The notes under the pieces: generated by a model
What the model saw: only the letters and a program-made list of their open reading frames with translations
Told to the model about the DNA's origin: nothing
The model's database searches: none
Made by a program: the position numbers and the translations under genes
In this document: positions 15,159 through 25,700 of the stretch, in pieces
Position numbering within the stretch: the stretch's first letter is position 1
Layout of the letters: each line of letters starts with the position of its first letter
Origin: MGBC163016 sp910588905
GTDB lineage: Bacteria > Actinomycetota > Coriobacteriia > Coriobacteriales > Eggerthellaceae
Assembly: GCA_948616985.1 (NCBI GenBank)
Contig: CAPGDO010000008.1
Location: 30,291-94,290, forward strand
DNA: 64,000 bases
Reading direction: 5' to 3'

Positions 15159-17639
15159 CTAGAGCGGCAACTCGAAAAGATAGCGGTAGCGCATGCTGAG
15201 GTGCTGCCTGCGCGGAGCCGCGCGCCAGAGCGCTGCCTCTATGCGACAGATGATGTCCTGGATGAGCGCTGCCTCGTGGGCATTCAGCGCAACGCCACCG
15301 AACCGCTCCCGCTCTATGAGCTCTACCATGCGCCGGTACTCCGTTGGGGTCACACCTAAGTCCCCCTGGCTGAAGGCTTCTTCGTAGCCCCCTGGCCGCG
15401 CCTCATCAAAGACCACGGGAGCGAAGCGCAAAGCCCGCTGGAGCCGCGCGAAGAGCAAGGCCGACACCTGGGTCTCCCCCACGTCCGTAAGCCCCAATGT
15501 CGCGCTGCCAACCGAAGCAGCTGCCCGCTCGACCGCCTTCGCGAAATGCCGTTCCCGCCGACGCACCCGCAGGAACCGCTGGAGCTCCACGACCCCATAC
15601 CCCACAAGCGCGATGATGACCAGCAGCAAGAGCAGCCCGATCCAGGCGAAGGGCCGCAGCTCCTCAGGGATCCAGTCATCCCAAGAGCGATCCAAACTAC
15701 CTGAAAGCTCGCTTTCGCTCCCGTCCCCTGCCACTTCCTTGGATATCTCGATGGTCTGCTCGGCGGCGTAGGTCTTGTCATAGAAGCCCGGGGTCATCTC
15801 CAGCGGCGTCCAACCCACACCGTCTATGTAGACCTCTACCCAAGCATGGGCATCCCGCGCCGTCATCTGCGCTGTCGCCTGCCCCGCCTCTTTGAGCGCA
15901 TCCACATTCGCCTGGCTCAGAAGATATCCCTCCACATACCGTGCAGGCACACCTGCCTCCCGGAAGGCGAGCACCGCCGTTGCCGCGAACGCCGAGGCAT
16001 TCCCCTGCTTCTCAGTCTCCAAGAACCAGGTCACATAATCAGCGTTGGCAGAGGGCTGGAACGGAGCAGGATCGCTGGTGTAGGCACAGTGGGATTCCAG
16101 CATGCTGCGAATGCGCGTGGCGATGCTATAGAGATCCTTCGTGGCCGGGTCCCACCCTTCCCCCGAGAAGAAGAACCGCTGGATGGCGCTCCTGCTGCTC
16201 TCGGACCCTTCAAGATAGGTGTCATAGACGAAAGACCGGTAAGCCCGCTCGGCCTGGAGGAACTGCCCTTCGGCACCCTCCCCTCCCTCTGACGGGGTAG
16301 ACACCCAAGCGGCTGGAGAGAAGAGCTCCGTTGCCTGAGACTCCGGTACGGTGGTCAACGAGCTCTCCCCAAGCCCGAAGAACCCTTCCGGTTGCAGAGA
16401 CAGATCCAGCAATGGCCGGGCGGAAGGATCTTGGAGCGTCTGGTAAGGAGCATAGCCATAGCGTCTGTTCGCCTGCTCAGCCTGCAAGGTGATCGTCGCG
16501 GTAGGTAGCTGCTGCCCCACCACGGCGCAATTCATCTGGGCATACTGGGCACTCTGGAGCAGCGGAGAGAAACCCGCCCCTTCCATCCAGCCGAAGAGGC
16601 CGTTCCACTGCCCATCGTAGACGGCGAATGACGGCTCGTCGAAGGCAACGCCCGTATAGGACGATCCCACGAACCCCCGGAAATAGGACTGCTCCACTGC
16701 TTCCGCAGAGCTGAAGGTGGCTTCCAAGCGCGGTATTGCCGCACCTTCCCCTACCCGGTTCATCTGATAGGCCTTCGCGAAATGCCCTTCCGGTAGCGTG
16801 TCAGAACCGAACCGCATCTCATCCCAGGCTTGCAAGATGCCAGCCCGCACCCCTGCGGCGGCAGGCTGATCCCCCACGGTACGGGCCACCGCACAACCCA
16901 AGCCCAGCGCTAAGAGCAAAGCCGCGACGAGCGGGGGGACCATGGCAAGGAACCCCCGAACAGACAGGCGGCTCACGGCGCTCGTCTGCTTCTTCACCAT
17001 CGCCAGCAGGGACGCCAGAAGCGTCCCGCCTCCCAAGGTGAGCCCCAGGGATAAGAACGAAGCAACCCCAGCGAAGACGGTCGCCAGCGCCAGGAAGGTG
17101 CACACCCCCAGCACCAACGCGCTCTTCTGGAGACGCAAGAACATCCAAACCAGAAGGGAGGCTACCGCTGCGAAGCAAAGCGCTACGGCACCCACCTCCG
17201 CGATCCCCAAACCTGCATCGATGCGGAAGGGAAGCACGTAGCCTTGGGTCATGACATCCCAGGCCACGATGAAGCCATTGGCCACCTGAGCCCAGGCACC
17301 CAACACGGCACGGGCTCCCAAGATGAACGAAGCCGCCACCCCTACGAGCAGGCCGATGAGCACCCGTTGGGCAGCAACAGACTCCCGGAAGAACAAGGCA
17401 GCCAACAGACCACCGAGAGCACCCAGCACTATAGCTCCCCCAAGAGCGCCGAGAGGCACCCCGAAGAGCGCCAGCTGGAATGCAAGGGCAGCGGACAGCA
17501 GAGCGCTCGCGAAGAGGATGGGCACGCGCAGGCGCGAGAAGCCCACAAGGGCCTCAGGCCCTGCAGCGGACCTCGGCTTCCCTGACGCTCGGGCGTCCTC
17601 CCGCTTATAGGGTGATGCAGCGCTCACGGTCGTTCGCAT
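15159..17639 (-). CDS. DUF3488/TgpA-like membrane protein with inactive-looking transglutaminase domain
   Basis: The 826-residue protein has eight or so N-terminal membrane helices (about 38-260), a long external region, a transglutaminase-like domain (about 490-620), one more membrane helix (about 670-690) and a cytosolic C-terminal tail. The fold motif REAGVPARYVEGY is conserved. However, the family catalytic Cys (as in GYCxxFA) is replaced by A548 in QGNASAFA, and the Asp by E614 in PLEMTPG; H598 in DAHAW remains. It should therefore not act as a classical transglutaminase or protease. Its start overlaps the DUF58 gene, and with MoxR it makes the common MoxR-DUF58-TgpA trio. Confidence 0.85.
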   Translation of the reverse strand: MRTTVSAASPYKREDARASGKPRSAAGPEALVGFSRLRVPILFASALLSAALAFQLALFGVPLGALGGAIVLGALGGLLAALFFRESVAAQRVLIGLLVGVAASFILGARAVLGAWAQVANGFIVAWDVMTQGYVLPFRIDAGLGIAEVGAVALCFAAVASLLVWMFLRLQKSALVLGVCTFLALATVFAGVASFLSLGLTLGGGTLLASLLAMVKKQTSAVSRLSVRGFLAMVPPLVAALLLALGLGCAVARTVGDQPAAAGVRAGILQAWDEMRFGSDTLPEGHFAKAYQMNRVGEGAAIPRLEATFSSAEAVEQSYFRGFVGSSYTGVAFDEPSFAVYDGQWNGLFGWMEGAGFSPLLQSAQYAQMNCAVVGQQLPTATITLQAEQANRRYGYAPYQTLQDPSARPLLDLSLQPEGFFGLGESSLTTVPESQATELFSPAAWVSTPSEGGEGAEGQFLQAERAYRSFVYDTYLEGSESSRSAIQRFFFSGEGWDPATKDLYSIATRIRSMLESHCAYTSDPAPFQPSANADYVTWFLETEKQGNASAFAATAVLAFREAGVPARYVEGYLLSQANVDALKEAGQATAQMTARDAHAWVEVYIDGVGWTPLEMTPGFYDKTYAAEQTIEISKEVAGDGSESELSGSLDRSWDDWIPEELRPFAWIGLLLLLVIIALVGYGVVELQRFLRVRRRERHFAKAVERAAASVGSATLGLTDVGETQVSALLFARLQRALRFAPVVFDEARPGGYEEAFSQGDLGVTPTEYRRMVELIERERFGGVALNAHEAALIQDIICRIEAALWRAAPRRQHLSMRYRYLFELPL

Positions 17640-18774
17640 CCTCCGTATCCACCACTACCAAGTCGTAGTTCCCGTTCACCTCTTGCACTCCTGTCCCGCG
17701 GACCACCAGCACCACGCTCAGGTCCATCTCCAGGGCAAGCTGCGTCCAAAGGCGCTCGTCATAGATAGCGCTCACCAAGATGCATTTCGTGAACCGAGCA
17801 GAGACCTCCGAGGAGAGCAAGCATGCCACCGCATCTCCGTAGCGCTCCGAGAGCGGTGCGCCCAGCAAGAGCTCAGACGTGGCGCTCATGGCCTCCAGTC
17901 CATCCACCATCACGCTGACGAACTCTCCTTTGACGGGCAGTGCGTAATTATGGGAAAGCCCCTGCCGGAGAAGGTCAGATGAGATGGCCTCGCCCACCGA
18001 AGCCACTCCATTGAGCAGCTCCACCGAAAGCGCATTCCCCTCATCATCCTCAAGGGCACCCAGGCTGACCACGATGAGCTCGAAATCCACTGGGAGCGAG
18101 AACTGCCTCGACATCATCACGTCGAATTTCGATGTCAGCTTCCAGTGCACCGATGCCAGGTGATCCCCCGCCTGGAATTCTCGGATGTCGAACACCTCGT
18201 CCACATCAGAGCCGCTCCGGGATTCATCGTAGGTGGTGCCGAACGCCCGAGAGAGCGGGATGTGCTTCACATTGGTAGCCAGCCCATAGCGTGCCGGGTA
18301 GACCACACAGCTCTGATACTTCGACCAGGGCAGAGGGTAGCGAAAGAGTCCCAAGGGATCCTCGCACCAACAACGCTCTACGAGCACCTCTGTCCGGCCG
18401 TAGCGATCGGCATCAAGGGGGATCTGCACCTCCCGGCGCCCCCGGGTATTCAGAGCCACTGAAGCAAGATGCTGCTCAGTCGAGCGAAAGGGAGCGCTCA
18501 TGCAGGCGATATCGAAGGTGATGAGCGCCGCACTGAAAGGGATCCCCTTGCTTATGGACAGCGTGATGGCGGCATCGCTTCCCACTGCGAAGGATACGGG
18601 AATACCGATGCTCACCTCCGTGCACCAGCGCGTGATGAGGACGCCAAGACCCAAGAGCAACCCCAACAGGATGAAGAACAAGACAACGGCCAGGGCATAG
18701 AGCGAACCTGTCCAAACGAAGACGAGCACAGCTATGCCCAGCGCCAAGATATAGAGGATCCGATTCGACCTCAT
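17605..18774 (-). CDS. DUF58 domain protein
   Basis: Two N-terminal membrane helices (about 5-45) precede an extracytoplasmic beta region and a DUF58 segment with the signature RSGSDVDEVFDIREFQAGDHLASVHWKLTSKFD at about 185-220, followed by a von Willebrand A-like domain. DUF58 proteins are nearly always encoded beside MoxR ATPases, which are thought to remodel or activate them. It overlaps the downstream transglutaminase-like gene by 35 bases and follows MoxR after 42 bases. The exact substrate is unknown. Confidence 0.88.
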   Translation of the reverse strand: MRSNRILYILALGIAVLVFVWTGSLYALAVVLFFILLGLLLGLGVLITRWCTEVSIGIPVSFAVGSDAAITLSISKGIPFSAALITFDIACMSAPFRSTEQHLASVALNTRGRREVQIPLDADRYGRTEVLVERCWCEDPLGLFRYPLPWSKYQSCVVYPARYGLATNVKHIPLSRAFGTTYDESRSGSDVDEVFDIREFQAGDHLASVHWKLTSKFDVMMSRQFSLPVDFELIVVSLGALEDDEGNALSVELLNGVASVGEAISSDLLRQGLSHNYALPVKGEFVSVMVDGLEAMSATSELLLGAPLSERYGDAVACLLSSEVSARFTKCILVSAIYDERLWTQLALEMDLSVVLVVRGTGVQEVNGNYDLVVVDTEDANDRERCITL

Positions 18775-18816
18775 GACGTGGCCGCCCTACCCGTCAGGCG
18801 TTCCAGGTCAGAAGGA

Positions 18817-19770
18817 TCACCGACGCTGGGCCCGCTGGCCCAATGCCGGAGCCGGAACCGTTTCCAGGAGCTCATCGAGGATCTCCTCTGCACTGATCCC
18901 TTCGATGCGAGCCTGGGAACGCAGGATGAGACGATGGGCGCACACGTCTTTGTAGACATCGCGGATATCCTCAGGAATGACGTAATCCCGCTCCCCTAAG
19001 ATAGCTGATGCCCGGGCCATGCGCACCAGAGCCAGCACGCCACGGGGGCTCACGCCCAGCTGCACCAAGGGTGCCGTGCGCGTGGCTTCGCAAAGAGCCG
19101 TGGCATAATCCATGAGCTCCTCGGATACGCGGATGTTCGCCAGATAGCGCTGGATGGTGATGATATCCTCTCGGCTAGCCACTTCCTGGACGCTGTCCAA
19201 GGGCTTCGCCTCCAATGATTCGCGGATCATGGCCACTTGCAGGTCATGGGAGGGGTAGCCGATGGAAAGCCTCACGATGAAGCGGTCCAGCTGAGAGTCA
19301 GGCAGCTGTTGGGTTCCCACTGAACCTAAGGGGTTCTGAGTGGCTATGACGATGAAGGGCTCAGGAAGATCATGGGTGACACCGTCCACCGTGACAGACC
19401 GCTCCTCCATGACCTCCAGCAGGGCCGCCTGGGTCTTGGCGGAGGTGCGGTTGATCTCATCCCCTAACAACAGATTGCAGTTGACCGCGCCCGGACGGTA
19501 TTCGAAGTTGCCCGTTTGCTTATTGAACATGGAGAAGCCGGTGATATCAGCGGGCATGGTGTCAGGGGTGAATTGGATGCGTCGGTATTCAAAGCCCAGC
19601 GCCCGAGAGAATGCCAAGGCCAGCGTGGTCTTGCCCACGCCTGGAGAATCCTCCAAGAGGACATGCCCGTTGGCATACATGGCCATGAGCACCTTGCGGA
19701 TGATCTCATCCTTGCCGATGATGGCCTTGCCGACCTCTTGGATGATCTGGTCGCTCTTTCGGATTATCAT
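18817..19770 (-). CDS. MoxR-family AAA+ ATPase
   Basis: The 317-residue protein has Walker A SPGVGKTT at 42-49, Walker B LLLGDEINR with D104-E105, sensor 1 IATQNPLG and an arginine-finger region LDRFIVRLSIGYP. The C-terminal lid (about 230-310) matches the MRP subgroup. It likely acts as a chaperone for the VWA-like DUF58 protein encoded next. Its ATG overlaps the stop of the giant LRR gene, showing it is in the same transcript. Confidence 0.93.
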   Translation of the reverse strand: MIIRKSDQIIQEVGKAIIGKDEIIRKVLMAMYANGHVLLEDSPGVGKTTLALAFSRALGFEYRRIQFTPDTMPADITGFSMFNKQTGNFEYRPGAVNCNLLLGDEINRTSAKTQAALLEVMEERSVTVDGVTHDLPEPFIVIATQNPLGSVGTQQLPDSQLDRFIVRLSIGYPSHDLQVAMIRESLEAKPLDSVQEVASREDIITIQRYLANIRVSEELMDYATALCEATRTAPLVQLGVSPRGVLALVRMARASAILGERDYVIPEDIRDVYKDVCAHRLILRSQARIEGISAEEILDELLETVPAPALGQRAQRR

Positions 19771-22700
19771 GGTCGTTCCTCTTCTGTGAGCTCTAAGAGC
19801 GCTGCCACCAGCATCGGTTCCAGCGATGCTCCCGTTCGTCCTTCATTATCTCCGAGCGCATCTGTTGCGCTTCCCGGTTCGGCAGGTTCGGTGGCATCTG
19901 ATAGGTCACCATCGCCATCGTCGGATCCGTCAGGGCCGTCAGGGCCGTCCGGTCCTATGACACCTTCATCAACGATCCCCTCTGTGCCCTCAGGAGCACT
20001 CCCGGGATCTTCACCATGCACATCTCCCAGCATACCCTCTTCTACCTCTTCGGTATCCGCGTCGTTCGCAGTCACCGTTGCTGCATCCACCAGTTTGAGC
20101 GCCACCTCACTGGTGATGGACTCATCGCGAACGAGACGCAGGCCGTAATCCTCAAGGAGCTTGGAACCAAGGCGCCCGGAGTCCGTCGTGGCACTCATCT
20201 CCTCGGCCATCTTCTCATCCTTCACGATGATGCGCGTACCCAAGGGTGCTTGAGCACCGAAGATATGGTCACCCACGAAGGGCACCTCGCTCATCTCAGA
20301 CAGATCGAGCGTCAAGCCCTGGGCGCCTCCCGTACCGTCGAAGGCACCATCTCCGATACCCGGACGCGCAGGGATGCCCACGCAATTCGGACCAGCCCAG
20401 AACCGCTTCACGTAGGCCTTCCCCTTGAGCGCGCCTTTGTTGATGTACAGGGTCTTCCAAAAATAGCTGCTATGGGAGAATACCCTCAAGTTACCACCCG
20501 AACAGGCCTGGGTCGTCGTGCTCAGGAACACCATGTCGATGTTCTTGCTGTCATGCACCTCAAGCTCAGCGTAGAGGTTCCCGCTGGCAGTGCGGTAGGA
20601 CCTCGCTACCGCGCCCACACCAGCAGACGGCGCATCTGACCCCCAGGCAGCCTCATAGGCCTGGGCGATACCCATGCCGCCTCCCTCATCCTGTGGCACG
20701 AACACAGGGACGAGCCCTGAGCGCCATACGTCGGGCAGCCCGCTCCCTGTCACAGAGACCGGGGATGCTCCGTTGAAGACGACGAACTCGACGCTATCGC
20801 ATCCGCTGAACGCCCCTTGGCCGATCCGTTGCAGCGAAGCCGGGAACACCGCCAGCGAAAGATTGCGGCATCCCCGATAGGCCCCTTCACCGATCTCCTC
20901 CAGACTGGAGAACGCCGTGAGCGAAGCTCCGGTGGTAGTCATGGCGGTGCACCCCGCGAACAAGTCCTTGCCGAACCGCTTGAAGTGCAAGATCGACTTG
21001 GCCCCACCGCTCATCTGGGTGAGGCTCGTGCAATTCGCCAGCATCCCTTCAGGGATCTCCTCCACTTGTCCGTTCATTTGGAACGTCTTGATAGAGGTGC
21101 AGCCCTTGAATGCGAACGGGCCTATACGCCGGAGCGATTCCGGCAAATAGACATTGTTGTTCGTACTGCCGCCGAAGAACCACGCTTGAGTCAGAGCCGT
21201 GCACCCTTCGAACGCGCTTTGGCCGATCTGGGTCAGCTCACCCGCCCCCGAGAAAACGGTGATGCCGCTGTCCTTGAATGCCGCAGCACCGATGGACTTC
21301 ACGCTGTTCGGCAGCGTCACACGAGTCAGGCCGCGACACCCCTCCGCTGCGGAATCAGCAACGAACTGCGTGTCGGCCACCGATCCAAGCTCACCCGTGG
21401 CGGCGCGGGGCACGCGGAGGAGCACATCAGTCACCGGCGTTGTGGCAACATCGTAGGTAGTATAGAGCGCTCCGGTGTTCGGTTCGATGGCGAAGGCGTT
21501 GCCCCCTGCCACGAGCTTGAATCGCACCAGGCTCACCAGGCTGCCGAAATGATTCGGCGCATGGTTCACATTGATGACATAGAGACGGAAGATATCCTGA
21601 ACCGCCTCTCCTGCGAAGAGATCCCCTTCGAAAGCGGGAGGCCGGTCCCCCTGGAAGACGAGGTTCTCCAGAGCGGAACAGCCAGCGAAGGCGCCTTCGG
21701 CCACCGAGCTGACCGATGCGGGCACCACCACGGTGAGGAGGTTGCGGCAATCCTTGAACGCACCCTTCTCGATGCGCACCGTACCTGCCGCCGGTGCGAA
21801 GCCAGATGTCACCTTGGCGGGGTCAACGCGCACGAGCGCATAGCCCGCACCAACGCGCCGGTACTCACCGGCACCCATATGGATGGCACCGCTCACGTCC
21901 GGCGTTGTGATCTGCTCGGAAGAGCCTCCTACGACAGCCAGCCACGTGGCATCCGTCTGGTACCGATGCAGGATCTGATCGCCCTCGGAGCGCGGCACCT
22001 GGACGATCAGCTGGGCCCTATCGCAACCCTCGAACGCATCCTGCGCTATCGTCGGCGGCTCCTCAGCGAGGATATTCAGGAGCATGAGAGCCGCACAGCC
22101 CGAGAATGCCCCCTCCCCGATCTGCACGATCGTCGCCGGAAGGATGACCATCGAGAGCGCCGTACAGCCCGCGAAGGCGCGGGTAGGGATCGTCTTGAGA
22201 GTAGTAGAGGACAGATCAAGGGATTGAAGCTGCTCGCAGCCGTAGAACGCCTCGCTCCCCACCGCCGACCACGCACAAGGATCACCAGCAGCGCCCTTCA
22301 GGCTCAGAGACGCAAGGCTCGTGCATTGGGCGAAGGCGCGCTGCCCCACCGAGATGAGCGACTTCGGCAATATCACCGAAGAGAGCTTGGGATCCCCGGC
22401 GAAGGCGGAGGCGCCGATGACAAGACCAGAGGTGGCCTCATTGAGCGCAACGGAATATAAGCTGGCACAGCCCTGGAACGCACCGGCACCGATGGTCTTC
22501 AGGGAGGAGACATCCCCATGCAGATAGATCTTCTCGAGCGAGCGCTGATCCGCGAACGCTCCATCGCCAATGGAGACCAGCGTGGGCGGGAAGTAGATGC
22601 TCCCCTTGAGAGCGCCCCCCACAGAACCGTCAGAGGCGGCTCGCGTGGTGGAGGCCGCGCAGGAGAACGCATCCGCACCGATCGTCTGGAGCATGGTCAG

Positions 22701-25700
22701 CCGGTGGAGGGTGAGTGTTTCCAGTTTCACGCATCCAGAGAAAGCGCGCTCGCCGATGGAGGTGATCCGGGAACCCGTCTCTGGGAAGCGCAGGGTACGC
22801 AGTCCCCCGCATCCCGCAAATGCGTCATCGGCGATGGTGCGCACGCCCGCCGAGAAGGACACCTCCGAGAGCTGGGAGCAATCTGCGAAGACGGAGGTGC
22901 CCATAACTGCAAGGTCAGCCAAGTCATCAGCGAAGACCACCCGTGTCAGGGACGAGCAGCCTTGGAACGCTCGCGCCCCAAGGGAGGAGATGGTCCCCGA
23001 GAATGAGACCTCGCCGAGGCGTGCACAATCCTCAAAGGCCGACGCATCCATCACGAGCCCCACACCGCGCAGGGTGATCGAACCCTCCACGCCCGAGCGA
23101 GCGAACGCAGCAGCGCCTATGGAGCGCACAGATCCGAGCACAGCAACGTTCCTCAGAGCAGTGCAGCCCTCGAAAGCCCGCGCACCAACCTGTGTCACCG
23201 ACCTTTCCCCAGCAATGCTACACACCGTAGCATCCCCAGCGAACAGCTCCGGAGCAAGAGAGGTCGTACCGGAAAGAAGGGTGATGATCCCATCAGGAAA
23301 GAGGTCACCGGCCTTCTTGAGCGCGTATACCGCTTCAAGCCCTTGGGTGACACGGCGGTAGAAGACCCCCACGCCATCCCATTGGTGTTCAGATGAAGCC
23401 CCTATGAGCCCGAGAGAAGAGCAGCCGTCGGCCGTGGTCAAGCCGACCTCTGCCGCCCACGCCGAGAGCCCAGCGCCTGCGGCCAGCGCATCCGGGAAGA
23501 TCACCGCTTCCAGCTTCGCGCATCCTGCGAACGCATCGGAGGGAATATCCGTCACGCTTTCGGGGAGGATGAGAGCCCTCAGATCAGGCAGGCCGCGCAC
23601 CGCATCCGCCGCGATAGCCGTCGTGCCCTCCTTGACCGTGAGCACCGACACCCCCTGGGGCACCGACAGCAACGTCAGGGTCCCTCCATCCTGCTTGTAA
23701 ACAGCGCCGTTGCCTTCGTCGGTCTCAAGGTTCCCCTCATCTGCCCCGATGCATACGATATGGGCGGCCGCTTCGTCGCGAGAACCCCAGCAGGATGCCA
23801 ACTGGTCAAGCCATTGGCCATGGGCCGCACTGCCTGCTTCGCATGCAAGGTAGAGCGTGAAATCATCTGCATAGGATGCACGATCAGAAAAGAGCTTCTG
23901 CCCCGCTTCGATCGCGATCGCATCCGGCGCTTCGAGGATGATGCTATGGAGGCCCGAAGCCGTAAGGGCACCAGCCTCGATCGAGCTCACCGTAGAGGGG
24001 ATCGTGATATTGGTGAGCGCCGTGCAATCGATGAAAGCGGTGGTGAGGACCCTCGATGCCAGCGCCGGGATCCGATAGGAGCTGACGGCAACATCGGGGA
24101 TGTACGCCAGCTCTGCACCGTGATCGCGGAGGAAATAGACTGCTCCGCCGTCATCATCTATGCCCGTGGCGTAGATGCCATCCTGCCGCCAGAAGCGCAC
24201 AGGCTCCGCCATCAACAGGTCAGGACGGTTCTGGGAGAAGAGGGACAGGTAACGACAGTAGGCCTGATCATTGATGGAGCTGGGTGCGACGACCTCAACC
24301 TCAGCTGGCAACGAAGCCCAATCCTGGATCTCTACCGCATCGCCACCGAAAACGAGGCGCAACCCCCACGGGTCCCACGCGATGCCCTCGAAGGCATCCG
24401 GCCCGAAGCCGACGACACCCTCATCAACGGTGACGGCCATGGTCTTGGCCGAGGGAGAGCTGGGTGGGATGGAGACGATCGTGCATCCTCCGTCCGGAGC
24501 CTTGGATGCCAGATAACCGCTGTTCGTGGCCTCGAAATACGGGTTCGCACCCTCAACCTCCCACGTGCTCAGATTAGGGAATGCACGTAGCACGGACGGG
24601 ATATCCACATCCGTGATGGTGCTTGGCAAGCGGATCGTAGTGACCGATCCATTCGGCTTCATAGCAGCAAGGGAGATGGCATTCACACCCTCGGGGACGA
24701 TGAGGCAGCCCCCCGAGATAGCCGGGGTTGCCGGATCGATATCAGTGAGCACCTGCGCCGTCTCATGGGCTTCCACTCGCAGGCCAGCGGGCACGGGCGC
24801 TGTCCCCTTCGCTGTGACCTTGAACGCCACGACATCAGCACCAACGGTCAGAACATCTATCGCCACCCGTCCGTCGTACTCCCATCCAAGGAAGAGCGAT
24901 GATACCGTGCCGTCAGGCTCCTTCAGTTCTCGGAGTGCCAGCTCCCAAGCCTCAGCGGGGATGCTCAACTGCGTGCCATTGAAATGGGTGGATTTGGTGA
25001 TCTGCGCGCCAACGGCATTCGTAACGGTGAAATCCGCCCGATGCTCGTAGGCATCGCAGGTGACATCCATCCCGATTTGAGTGACGCCCGTCTCGCCGCT
25101 GTCCCTATAGGAGATCTGGATCTGGAATGGGCCCTTCGAGGACGGCCGGGATCGCGTTGCCTCATCAGCATTGAAACGGAAATCTTCCGACTTCAGCTCA
25201 AGACGTTCGGTTTGCGCTGATCCCTCCTTGCGGATGACGAAATACCCGCTCAGGTATGGCGCCACCTCGTTCAACAGGACCCGATTCGCTTCCGGTGCCA
25301 AGGTCGCATCACGGACAACGGTCTTACCCCGTCCCGCGAGATGGACCTCCTCCACGGTGTAGCGCGGCTTCGTGTCAACGTAATCAAGGGATGGGTCTGT
25401 CATCTCCTCGAACCGGTTACCTGGATCGATTATCTCCGGGATCTCTTCGGGAACCTCCGGGTCAGGCTTCGTTGGCCCCTCAGGTCCCGGCCCGGGTCCT
25501 GGCCCAGGATCAGGACCAGGGCCTGAAGGCCCTTCGCCTTGAGAGGGGTTGCCACCAGAAGCGGTGCCCCCGCTGCCGATGACCACTTCTTCCTCAGAAG
25601 GGACCACCGTCCCGGAGAGCGGGGCATTGCCACCGGAGGCGTTAGAAGCGGAGAGACCCGGATCAGCCGCCTTCTCCTCCGCTGGATCATCCTGGGAGAC

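Noticed and set aside
19900..19960. Tandem-like short repeats near the LRR gene 3' end considered as a microsatellite or CRISPR-like array
   Set aside because: They encode an in-frame GPD repeat of the acidic C-terminus; no spacers or repeat-unit structure of a CRISPR array.
20817..22460. Long open frame (547 codons) on the plus strand inside the giant LRR gene
   Set aside because: It is antisense to conserved LRR repeats, has no ribosome binding site, is very rich in Arg and His and looks like a shadow caused by codon bias and repetition in a GC-rich gene.
23760..25050. Several plus-strand frames of 100-280 codons opposite the LRR gene
   Set aside because: Composition is atypical, no starts with good sites, no recognisable domains; the minus-strand frame is clearly the coding one.
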